Part shown: piece by piece, positions 1 through 4,701 of the stretch
Layout: each line of letters begins with the position of its first letter
Position numbering within the stretch: position 1 is the first letter of the stretch
DNA from: Lachnoclostridium sp. UBA739
GTDB taxonomy: Bacteria; Bacillota_A; Clostridia; Lachnospirales; Lachnospiraceae
Assembly (NCBI GenBank): GCA_002297865.1
Contig: DBKX01000115.1
Location: forward strand, 195 to 6,598
Direction of reading: 5' to 3'
Length of the DNA stretch: 6,404 bases
The notes under the pieces: model-generated
Seen by the model: the letters and a program-made list of their open reading frames with translations, nothing else
The model's database searches: none
Told to the model about the DNA's origin: nothing
Translations under genes and position numbers: made by a program

Positions 1-61
1 ACTTGGTTATATCTATTCTGTAAAATCATGAATGCTATTTTTAATTAGGAGGATTTGAAAA
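1..61 (+). other. Window edge: possible tail of an upstream gene plus leader of the 62-286 gene
   Basis: This stretch holds no complete gene. All three + frames enter from the left edge and stop quickly (stops at 21-23, 29-31 and 46-48), so the end of an upstream gene may be here, but the frame cannot be chosen. An AGGAGGA ribosome binding site at 47-53 belongs to the next gene. No promoter can be supported because the region upstream of base 1 is missing. Confidence 0.4.
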
Positions 62-286
62 ATGAAAACAATGAAAGTAATTACAATGCTTATCGGTATT
101 ATCGGAACTATATATAATTTTGTACAGTATCAAACTGTACAAGAACATTTGCACAACGGCGACTATCTTTGGTTGATTATGAACGGTTATGCACCGAGCG
201 ACGTCAGAATTAATGCGGTGTATGCATTCATATTCTTCGTGGTTGCTATTGGTGGAATGATTGCTACTGTTTACCATAAAGAATAA
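62..286 (+). CDS. Small two-helix membrane protein, unknown function
   Basis: This is a 74-aa protein that I do not recognise. It has two hydrophobic segments, about residues 4-22 and 51-70, separated by a polar loop of roughly 28 residues rich in Asn, Asp, His and Gln. That pattern suggests a helical hairpin in the host inner membrane. The ATG at 62 follows a strong AGGAGGA (47-53) with an 8-nt gap, so this start is preferred to the in-frame ATG nine bases later. It ends just before the promoter region at 287, so it probably belongs to an upstream transcription unit. Small early phage membrane proteins often affect superinfection or host physiology, but nothing in this sequence shows a specific role. 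An 8-bp perfect inverted repeat lies inside the gene at 121-141. Confidence 0.75.
   Translation: MKTMKVITMLIGIIGTIYNFVQYQTVQEHLHNGDYLWLIMNGYAPSDVRINAVYAFIFFVVAIGGMIATVYHKE
121..141. repeat. Perfect 8-bp inverted repeat, 5-nt spacer
   Basis: The arms TGTACAGT (121-128) and ACTGTACA (134-141) are exact reverse complements separated by ATCAA. The dyad lies inside the 62-286 coding region. It could be a protein-binding dyad or an mRNA hairpin. The ACTGTAC half also appears immediately before or overlapping two copies of the dispersed GTACTAACA word (at 363-369 and 4381-4387). An 8-bp dyad with a short spacer can arise by chance in a window of this size, so function is uncertain. Confidence 0.45.
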
Positions 287-291
287 TAACC

Positions 292-307
292 ATGCAAAAT
301 AAGCATT
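292..307 (+). repeat. 16-bp promoter-linked block, copy 1
   Basis: ATGCAAAATAAGCATT differs by one base from ATGCAAAATGAGCATT at 4658-4673. Each copy ends on the first base of a -35 hexamer and begins 38 bp before the -10. The outer ATGC/GCAT pair forms a short dyad. TAAC precedes it in both copies. This is most simply a binding site for an activator or repressor acting on both promoters. Confidence 0.7.
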
Positions 308-335
308 AGACTTGTACTAACAATTATGCTATGAT
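307..335 (+). promoter_or_regulatory. Sigma-A-like promoter of the main operon
   Basis: The -35 is TAGACT (307-312, 4/6 to consensus). A 17-nt spacer leads to an extended -10, TGC followed by TATGAT (327-335, hexamer 330-335, 5/6). The spacing to the upstream 16-bp block is identical to that of the promoter at 4673-4701, which supports the call despite the weak -35. Both promoters also carry TAACCATAG starting two bases after the -10 (here 337-345), around the expected transcription start. A copy of the GTACTAACA word (314-322) fills the spacer. Expected products are the genes from 357 to 4608. Confidence 0.7.
314..322 (+). repeat. GTACTAACA element, copy 1 (in promoter spacer)
   Basis: Exact GTACTAACA preceded by T and followed by AT. 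It lies between the -35 and -10 of the promoter at 307-335, a position where a bound protein would block RNA polymerase. Together with copy 2 it forms a 12-bp direct repeat, TGTACTAACAAT, 52 bp apart. Confidence 0.7.
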
Positions 336-356
336 CTAACCATAGGAGGTAGACGA

Positions 357-425
357 ATGGAAACTGTACTAACAATGTTATTAATTTGTGTATGTGCTTA
401 TGTGGCTTTGAAAGAGGGTATCTAA
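357..425 (+). CDS. 22-aa single-helix membrane microprotein
   Basis: This short ORF starts with ATG at 357 behind a strong AGGAGGT (344-350, 6-nt gap) and ends with TAA at 423-425, one base before the next start codon. The 22-residue product begins METVLTMLL, continues through a hydrophobic run to about residue 17 and ends KEGI, so it looks like one membrane helix with a charged C-terminus. The RBS, the placement as first gene after a promoter, and the tight junction to the next gene support translation. It may instead serve mainly as a leader peptide that couples translation into the 427 gene. Codons 4-6 (GTA CTA ACA) are copy 2 of the dispersed GTACTAACA element. I know of no family for it. 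Confidence 0.6.
   Translation: METVLTMLLICVCAYVALKEGI
366..374 (+). repeat. GTACTAACA element, copy 2
   Basis: Exact copy inside the microprotein gene, read as Val-Leu-Thr. It is 52 bp downstream of copy 1 in the same orientation, near five helical turns. ACT precedes it, as it does copy 8 at 4384-4392. Confidence 0.7.
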
Positions 426-426
426 T

Positions 427-744
427 ATGTATTTTGACGATGAGACTAGAACAATCAATAATGTTAAGTCAATTAATATAGACGGCTTTACTATTACAGT
501 AGGTGATTACAACCTACATCTAGACCCAACGAAATACAATACAAACGACGTATTTATTAGGGGTGATAAAGACGAATGGCTTACGGTAACTGCGTACGAT
601 GATGATGAATTCATATGGGAAATGACAGTATCAGATATTAATATCTTGAATGAAGATGAATTCACGTTCATTACAGAAGACTATAGAATTGATAGTTTTT
701 ATTTAGAGGAGGGTTTTAACCTTGTTATCAGTGAAAGAGATTAA
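427..744 (+). CDS. Highly acidic 105-aa hypothetical protein
   Basis: I do not recognise this protein. By hand count it has 26 Asp/Glu against 7 Lys/Arg in 105 residues, so it is strongly negatively charged along its length. It is rich in alternating hydrophobic and polar residues, with segments such as GFTITVGDYNL and EWLTVTAY, suggesting a mainly beta structure. Two similar stretches around residues 57-65 (DDDEFIWEM-like) and 75-82 (NEDEFTFI) share the DNA word GATGAATTCA and may mark repeated hairpins. No signal peptide or membrane segment is visible. The ATG is one base after the previous stop, with GAGGG (414-418) upstream, so translation is probably coupled. The last 23 bases overlap the Mom-like gene. 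A DNA-mimic or anti-defence role is possible from its charge, but is only a guess. Confidence 0.75.
   Translation: MYFDDETRTINNVKSINIDGFTITVGDYNLHLDPTKYNTNDVFIRGDKDEWLTVTAYDDDEFIWEMTVSDINILNEDEFTFITEDYRIDSFYLEEGFNLVISERD
705..713 (+). promoter_or_regulatory. RBS that decides the TTG start of the Mom-like gene
   Basis: AGAGGAGGG lies 8 nt before TTG at 722, inside the end of the preceding gene. The next in-frame candidate, GTG at 731, would be 17 nt away, which is too far. This fixes the start as TTG. Confidence 0.75.
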
Positions 745-1507
745 TAAAGAAACAGCACTAGAGCTAATTCAGAAGTATCATTATTCCAATACATTACCTA
801 GACTAAACAAGTATTTCCTTGGTATCTATCAAGGTGCTGATTTGGTAGGGTGTGTTACTCTTGGTTATGGTACAAGACCACTACATACAATCAAAGCGTT
901 GTTTAAAGACGCTGTAACTGAAGACTACTTAGAGATTGGTAGAATGTGCATGACTGACGAAATGCCACGCAATTCAGAAAGTCAGATGTTAAAAGTTGTT
1001 AAGCATTGGATTAGAATGAACCTACCACATGTCAAAGTGCTGTTCACTTGGGCTGACGGTATGCTTGGCAAATGCGGTTACGTGTATCAGGCAAGTAATT
1101 TCCATTATGTAGGACGTAGTGAAAGTGATATTTACCTTTGGGAGGGTATCAAAATTCATCCACGTCAAACTAGAGACTTGTTCAAGAAAGATGAGAACGA
1201 TCAGCGTGTAACTATTAGACCTACTAAGGAGCAACTTAAACAGTATCACATTGAACGATACAAAGGAGGTCAATTTAAGTATTTCACGTTGCTCGGTTCT
1301 AAGAAAGACAAAAAGGAATGGTTGAACCGTTTACTTGTTCCAATTCTACCACCACCTAAAGAACAGGATTTACACTGGAAGACATACGACATCGAAACAG
1401 GTAAATGGGTAGAGTGTGGAATGCCACCGTATGCGACAGATTTCAGTCAAGAACTAGGAAAGAAAGAGTTAATTGAACGAATGAGGGCTAAATATGGAAC
1501 TCTATGA
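722..1507 (+). CDS. Mom-like DNA adenine modification protein (GNAT-related)
   Basis: This 261-aa protein resembles the phage Mom family. Mu Mom converts selected adenines in phage DNA to an N6-carbamoylmethyl form that resists many restriction enzymes, using a GNAT-like fold. Visible family-like features are KYHYS near residues 18-22, a GxxxxxxLVGCVTLGYG strand pair at about 34-50, LEIGRM (70-75) followed by a Ser/Asn-rich helix start (N84, S85, S87), and FTWADG (108-113) running into a Gly-rich turn and YQASNFHYVG (122-131). The length is close to Mu Mom. The region after about residue 135 is basic and Pro-rich, with no motif I can name. The start is TTG, fixed by the RBS at 705-713. It overlaps the acidic gene by 23 nt and the helicase by 14 nt. 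Family assignment is from remembered motifs; the actual modification and its target sequence are unknown here. Confidence 0.75.
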   Translation: MLSVKEINKETALELIQKYHYSNTLPRLNKYFLGIYQGADLVGCVTLGYGTRPLHTIKALFKDAVTEDYLEIGRMCMTDEMPRNSESQMLKVVKHWIRMNLPHVKVLFTWADGMLGKCGYVYQASNFHYVGRSESDIYLWEGIKIHPRQTRDLFKKDENDQRVTIRPTKEQLKQYHIERYKGGQFKYFTLLGSKKDKKEWLNRLLVPILPPPKEQDLHWKTYDIETGKWVECGMPPYATDFSQELGKKELIERMRAKYGTL

Positions 1508-2732
1508 TTATCAACAAAAGATTATAGACGATACGGATTGTACTAACAAAGTTGCATACTATTTGGAAATGGGTTGCGGGAAGACGTTGGTAGGTTCTAC
1601 AAAAGCTTGTTCTATGGGAGTTAAAACATTGGTGGTCGCCCCTAAATCAACAATCCAACAATGGATAGAACACTACAAAGAACAGCACAGCAACTGGTAT
1701 ACATACGATTTATCTAAACCTAAACAATTAAAAGCGTTCATTTCCGATCCTAAAGGGGTAGGATTTATTACATATGGGTTAGTATGGAGACGGAAAGAAC
1801 TCAATGAATTAAAAGGGTTTACACTAATGTTAGACGAAAGCCATAACGTGTGTAATCCAACATCTAAACAAACTAAAGGTATCATGAAATTAAAATATGA
1901 GAACTTGATTTTATTAAGCGGTACACCTAACGGCGGTGCGTATGAGAAATTGTACACACAAATGAAAATGCTAGGTTACAAGTCAAATAAAAAACAGTTC
2001 GAAGATAGATATTGTAATATGTTTGAAATGAATAACGGTGGTATCAAGTTTAAGGTCTTATCTAAAGTAAACCCATATAAGAATTTAGATGAGCTTAATA
2101 GGATACTAAGAGAGGATTTACATTGCGTATTCATGAAAACAGATGACGTACTAACATTACCAGAACAAAGGTTTATCGAATGTGATATTGCTGTTCCAAA
2201 AGAATACAAGACGTTCCTTAAAGAAGACTATATTGACTTGGGTGAAAAAGAATATGTTGCGGATAGTCCAACAAACAAACTATTATATAGTAGATACTTA
2301 TGTGGTTTAGATAATCCTAACAAGGTAGAGTATCTCAAAACACTATTAGACGGTATCACAGATAAAGTAATTATATTCTACAACTTTGAGGACGAATTAC
2401 AATTATTACGTAAGACAATCAAGCTTAAAACGTTTGTATGTAATGGTGCAATTAAGCAAGTTATAGAATTTAGAGACTTTGTAGGACAATCTGTATTGTT
2501 GGTACAATATCAAGCGGGAGCAACTGGGCTAAATTTACAATTCTGTAATAAGATAATCTATTTTAGTCTACCTCTTTCATCGAATTTATTCGAACAATCG
2601 AAAGCAAGAACATGGCGAAACGGTCAAAAACATAAATGTACATATTGGTTATTGACTAGCGGTGTTGAGTGTGATATACTTAAGTCACTTAATAACAAAC
2701 AGGATTATAATATTAAGTTATTTAAGGGGTGA
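1494..2732 (+). CDS. SNF2-type superfamily 2 DNA helicase/translocase
   Basis: This 412-aa protein carries the full motif set of an SF2 SNF2-like ATPase. It has YDYQQKIID (4-12, Q-motif-like), Walker A GCGKT (27-31), TLVVAPKS (motif Ia, 45-52), the Walker B box DESH (114-117), LLSGTPN (motif III, 140-146), KVIIFYNF before a helix (motif IV), GATGLNLQ (motif V), and QSKARTWRNGQ (368-378), the SNF2 arginine-finger motif VI with R372 and R375. It is short for the family and has no accessory domain, as is usual for phage versions placed beside VRR-NUC genes. ATP-driven translocation on or remodelling of phage DNA during replication or recombination is the likely role. The ATG at 1494 follows GAGGG (1483-1487) and overlaps the previous gene by 14 nt. 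The stop overlaps the next GTG (GTGA). Copies 3 and 4 of GTACTAACA lie inside. Confidence 0.9.
   Translation: MELYDYQQKIIDDTDCTNKVAYYLEMGCGKTLVGSTKACSMGVKTLVVAPKSTIQQWIEHYKEQHSNWYTYDLSKPKQLKAFISDPKGVGFITYGLVWRRKELNELKGFTLMLDESHNVCNPTSKQTKGIMKLKYENLILLSGTPNGGAYEKLYTQMKMLGYKSNKKQFEDRYCNMFEMNNGGIKFKVLSKVNPYKNLDELNRILREDLHCVFMKTDDVLTLPEQRFIECDIAVPKEYKTFLKEDYIDLGEKEYVADSPTNKLLYSRYLCGLDNPNKVEYLKTLLDGITDKVIIFYNFEDELQLLRKTIKLKTFVCNGAIKQVIEFRDFVGQSVLLVQYQAGATGLNLQFCNKIIYFSLPLSSNLFEQSKARTWRNGQKHKCTYWLLTSGVECDILKSLNNKQDYNIKLFKG
1540..1548 (+). repeat. GTACTAACA element, copy 3
   Basis: Exact copy inside the helicase gene, 46 bases after its start. It is read in a different frame from copies 2, 4, 5 and 8 (Cys-Thr-Asn-Lys), so protein sequence does not explain it. 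Confidence 0.65.
2148..2156 (+). repeat. GTACTAACA element, copy 4
   Basis: Exact copy inside the helicase gene, read as Val-Leu-Thr. It is preceded by C rather than T, as is copy 7. Confidence 0.65.
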
Positions 2733-3097
2733 TTGTTATAGCAGAAGAGAAACAGCTAGAAAACAAATTTAAACGATTTTTAGAGTCGGTAGGGTTATAT
2801 CGACTTGGTACACCAAAACAGAAGAAGAAAGTACCGCAAGTCGGATTTTGGTGGAAAAATCATGAGGGGAGTATGTTCGGTACTATAGTAGGTAGACCTG
2901 ACATAGTTATTTTTATCAAAGACACTTATCTATTCGTAGAGATGAAAGCTAGCAACGGTAAGCCTAGCACAGCACAAATCAGAATTATAAACGAGATAAA
3001 CAGTGTAGGAGGTAAAGCCGTTATATTTTATCCAAAAGATTGGAATGAGGTTACGGGGTTAGTTAGGAGGTTAATAAATGAAAAACAAGTACGATAA
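2729..3097 (+). CDS. VRR-NUC domain nuclease
   Basis: This 122-aa protein is a stand-alone VRR-NUC domain of the PD-(D/E)XK nuclease fold. The core is GRPD (55-58), then a beta strand ending in EMK (71-73), and Q83 in the following helix. D58, E71 and K73 are the expected metal-binding and catalytic residues, and E11 in the N-terminal helix may be the fourth. Phage and bacterial single-domain members act on branched or flap DNA; here the neighbouring SNF2 helicase suggests a helicase-nuclease pair. The start is GTG, sharing four bases with the helicase stop. The nearby AAGGGG (2724-2729) touches this GTG, so it is too close for normal initiation; reinitiation after the helicase stop, or a rare ATT start at 2732, would be alternatives. 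It overlaps the HD gene by 20 nt. Confidence 0.85.
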   Translation: MIVIAEEKQLENKFKRFLESVGLYRLGTPKQKKKVPQVGFWWKNHEGSMFGTIVGRPDIVIFIKDTYLFVEMKASNGKPSTAQIRIINEINSVGGKAVIFYPKDWNEVTGLVRRLINEKQVR

Positions 3098-3635
3098 TTA
3101 TTTACGTGAGTATCTATCTGATAGATGTGATGTTGATGAATTAATTCAAGATCTAGAATGCGGTTGGTTCTATACGGCTTGGGCTAGTACATCATTCCAT
3201 TGTAACTATGAATGCGGGTTGTTAGAACATACATTGAATGTAATTGATTACGCTTTAAAACTCGCTGATACGCTTAATAGTAAAGTATCAAGAGAAAGTA
3301 TCGTGTTGTGTGCGTCTATGCACGATGTTGGGAAAGCGTTCGATTATTACGTAGATAACTTTCTTAAAAGTGGTAACTTAAGCGGGAGCAAACCTAAAAA
3401 GATTAATCCTAAATTAATGATTAAATCACATGCGTTACGATCGTTAAATTTCGCAAGTAAACATTTTGTATTAACAGAAAGTGAAAAAGTGTGTATATTG
3501 TCACATGATGGCTTCTATGAGAACACAAACCGTGAGTACATGTTAGGTCTTGATGAACTATTATACATTGTTCACAGTGCTGATTTATACGTTGCTAGAT
3601 TTGTTGAACCTGTTAAGGAGTATAAGAAATTATGA
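3078..3635 (+). CDS. HD-domain metal-dependent phosphohydrolase
   Basis: This 185-aa protein has the HD-superfamily metal ligands: H51 in GLLEHTLNV, the H82-D83 pair in MHDVGK, H118 in KSHALRSL, H143 in LSHDG, and D169 in HSADLYVA. The FHxxYxxGLLEHT beginning resembles the HD domain of YhaM-type exoribonucleases and relaxase-associated HD proteins, but there is no OB-fold here, so it is only the HD part. Substrate is unknown: nucleotides, cyclic nucleotides or nucleic acid ends are all possible. It is soluble, with no membrane segment. The ATG at 3078 has an excellent AGGAGG (3065-3070, 7-nt gap) inside the preceding nuclease gene. Its stop overlaps the next start as ATGA. Confidence 0.85.
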   Translation: MKNKYDNYLREYLSDRCDVDELIQDLECGWFYTAWASTSFHCNYECGLLEHTLNVIDYALKLADTLNSKVSRESIVLCASMHDVGKAFDYYVDNFLKSGNLSGSKPKKINPKLMIKSHALRSLNFASKHFVLTESEKVCILSHDGFYENTNREYMLGLDELLYIVHSADLYVARFVEPVKEYKKL

Positions 3636-4090
3636 TTTACGAAAAACTTAATCACATTCAAAAAGAATTAAAAGCACCAAAGAACCAACGCAATAACTTT
3701 GGTGGGTACAATTACAGAAGTTGTGAAGATATTCTAGAGGGCGTTAAACCTTTGTTAGATAAATATAAATGTGTACTAACATTATCAGATGAAATTGCAA
3801 TGATTGGAGACGATAATTATATTGTTAGTACAGCCACATTAATCGATAGTGAAGATAGTACTCAACTTGATGTACAAGCATACGCTTGCGAGCCAATCAA
3901 TCAAAAAGGTATGTCACGACCACAGATGACAGGATCAGCAAGCAGTTACGCAAGAAAATACGCCCTAAACGGTTTATTCTGCATTGATGATAGTAAAGAC
4001 GTAGATAGTATGGACAATACCAAAACTGAAGAACCTAAAAAAAGACGTTCAAGATTAAATAAAACTGTTGACAACGATTGCCCTTTTTAG
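3632..4090 (+). CDS. erf: ERF family single-strand annealing recombinase
   Basis: This 152-aa protein matches the ERF family closely: a KLNHIQKELKAPK start, FGGYNYRSCEDILEGVKPLL (23-42), a strand region with NYIVSTATL, and the signature QMTGSASSYARKYALNGLF followed by IDDSKDVD. ERF proteins bind ssDNA and anneal complementary strands, driving RecA-independent recombination and genome circularisation. After the core comes a basic linker (KKRRSR) and the end DNDCPF, which looks like the acidic C-terminal tip of bacterial SSB proteins (DDDIPF or DDDLPF), a known docking site for repair proteins. The start overlaps the HD stop (ATGA); AAGGAG (3615-3620) is 11 nt upstream, a little long. The -35 of the next promoter lies within its last codons. 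Copies 5 and 6 of GTACTAACA lie inside. Confidence 0.92.
   Translation: MIYEKLNHIQKELKAPKNQRNNFGGYNYRSCEDILEGVKPLLDKYKCVLTLSDEIAMIGDDNYIVSTATLIDSEDSTQLDVQAYACEPINQKGMSRPQMTGSASSYARKYALNGLFCIDDSKDVDSMDNTKTEEPKKRRSRLNKTVDNDCPF
3773..3781 (+). repeat. GTACTAACA element, copy 5
   Basis: Exact copy inside the ERF gene, read as Val-Leu-Thr. With copy 6 it forms a perfect 10-bp inverted repeat (TGTACTAACA at 3772-3781, TGTTAGTACA at 3823-3832), with centres 51 bp apart. Confidence 0.65.
3823..3831 (-). repeat. GTACTAACA element, copy 6 (reverse)
   Basis: TGTTAGTAC on the + strand, inside the ERF gene and in a reading frame unlike copy 5 (Ile-Val-Ser-Thr). It pairs with copy 5 as an inverted repeat. 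Confidence 0.65.
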
Positions 4091-4096
4091 TATAAT
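4068..4096 (+). promoter_or_regulatory. Perfect-consensus sigma-A promoter for the DUF669 gene
   Basis: TTGACA (4068-4073), a 17-nt spacer, and TATAAT (4091-4096) match the vegetative consensus exactly. The upstream 30 bases are A-rich, like an UP element. The -35 lies in the last ERF codons and the -10 starts right after its TAG. The DUF669 gene begins 50 bases after the -10, giving a short leader. A reverse GTACTAACA element (4096-4104) starts at the last base of the -10 and covers the expected transcription start, so a repressor could shut it off. Confidence 0.85.
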
Positions 4097-4104
4097 GTTA
4101 GTAC
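4096..4104 (-). repeat. GTACTAACA element, copy 7 (reverse, at promoter start site)
   Basis: TGTTAGTAC overlaps the final T of the perfect TATAAT and extends across the expected +1 (about 4103). It is the only copy outside genes other than copy 1, and both are placed where operators normally lie. Confidence 0.7.
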
Positions 4105-4146
4105 GTTAATTAATTATTTTATTTTCCAATAAGGAGGAATTACATT

Positions 4147-4608
4147 ATGTTTGAACAATTTAACGTTAATATGGAACAATATCAATCTGATTTGGCTGAA
4201 ATTAATAACAAACAGCAAGAGAAGGATGGCAAACCTAAGGAATACAAGAAAATCGAAGACGGTCAACATGAGATGACTATTCGTTCCTTGGAACTAGGTA
4301 CTAATAGAGCGGGTGACAAACTTATGCTTAAAGGTTCTTTTAAAATGAACGAAAAAGGATACGAATTATTATGGGTTAATACTGTACTAACAGGTACAAA
4401 GAATGATAGCTTTATGATTAAAAAATCTGTTGACTTCTTGAATAGTCTAGGTGCTACAATGACGGTCGAATATACTGGGTCTTTCGATGATTTGGCTAAA
4501 CAAATTGAAATTGTATTTGCCGATGTACGTAATTGCACATTTGTAGTAAATGTACAAACACAAGATAACGGATTTAAAAATATCGATGTAGTTGACGTAT
4601 TCGAATAA
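4147..4608 (+). CDS. DUF669-like protein, probable ssDNA-binding protein
   Basis: This 153-aa protein resembles phage DUF669 proteins, which sit beside ERF or other recombinase genes and are thought to bind ssDNA. Residues 1-35 are polar and Gln/Lys-rich. The rest begins with EDGQHEMTIRSLELGTNRAGDKLMLKGSFKM, here around 37-67, followed by alternating strands and a helix with FLNSLGA, an OB-like layout. Unlike bacterial SSB it lacks an acidic PF tail and ends DVVDVFE; the neighbouring ERF carries such a tail instead. The ATG has a strong AAGGAGGA (4131-4138, 8-nt gap). It has its own strong promoter (4068-4096) and a terminator directly after it, suiting a protein needed in large amounts. Copy 8 of GTACTAACA lies inside. 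Confidence 0.75.
   Translation: MFEQFNVNMEQYQSDLAEINNKQQEKDGKPKEYKKIEDGQHEMTIRSLELGTNRAGDKLMLKGSFKMNEKGYELLWVNTVLTGTKNDSFMIKKSVDFLNSLGATMTVEYTGSFDDLAKQIEIVFADVRNCTFVVNVQTQDNGFKNIDVVDVFE
4384..4392 (+). repeat. GTACTAACA element, copy 8
   Basis: Exact copy inside the DUF669-like gene, read as Val-Leu-Thr and preceded by ACT as is copy 2. It is the last exact copy; none occurs in the remaining 2 kb including the polymerase gene. Confidence 0.65.
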
Positions 4609-4613
4609 TAGAT

Positions 4614-4643
4614 AGGGCGGTTAATAACCGCCCTTATTCTTTT
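4614..4643 (+). terminator. Rho-independent terminator after the DUF669 gene
   Basis: AGGGCGGTT (4614-4622) pairs with AACCGCCCT (4626-4634) in a GC-rich 9-bp stem with a tiny loop, followed by the T-rich run TATTCTTTT (4635-4643). It begins six bases after the gene's TAA and ends the operon that starts at 307. Confidence 0.9.
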
Positions 4644-4657
4644 ATGTAATAGTAACT

Positions 4658-4673
4658 ATGCAAAATGAGCATT
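4658..4673 (+). repeat. 16-bp promoter-linked block, copy 2
   Basis: ATGCAAAATGAGCATT differs at one base from the copy at 292-307. It begins 38 bp before the -10 and its last T is the first base of the -35, exactly as in copy 1. Confidence 0.7.
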
Positions 4674-4701
4674 TTACATTGCTGTTCTGTTGTGTTATAC
4701 T
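4673..4701 (+). promoter_or_regulatory. Extended -10 sigma-A promoter of the polymerase unit
   Basis: TTTACA (4673-4678, 5/6) is followed by a 17-nt spacer and TGT plus TATACT (4693-4701; hexamer 4696-4701, 5/6). TAACCATAG (4703-4711) follows as in the promoter at 307-335. It directly follows the terminator and precedes the 48-aa gene, so it starts a new transcription unit. No GTACTAACA element is present here, in contrast to the other two promoters. Confidence 0.8.

Noticed and set aside
3..26. TTGGTT (3-8) and TAAAAT (21-26) as a promoter for the 62-286 gene.
   Set aside because: The spacer is only 12 nt, and the sequence lacks the blocks shared by the other promoters; upstream sequence is not available.
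1022..1273. Minus-strand open frames of 77-94 codons across the window (for example 1022-1273, 1673-1957, 1976-2209, 4263-4538).
   Set aside because: They lie fully inside well-supported + strand genes, lack convincing ribosome binding sites and encode no recognisable proteins.
4034..4062. Seven-A run in the ERF gene as a programmed frameshift site giving a tail-less protein.
   Set aside because: The run is not phased as a good slippery heptamer in the reading frame and no stimulatory hairpin or upstream SD-like element is evident; the shifted frame only reaches a quick stop.
314..4392. TACTAAC inside the repeat equals the yeast intron branch-point sequence.
   Set aside because: The copies occur on both strands and within intact conserved bacterial-phage genes preceded by Shine-Dalgarno sites. 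No intron interrupts any gene here, so the match is coincidental.
314..4392. GTACTAACA copies as a CRISPR array or tandem repeat.
   Set aside because: The copies are short, irregularly spaced over 4 kb, on both strands and mostly in genes; there are no regular repeat-spacer units.
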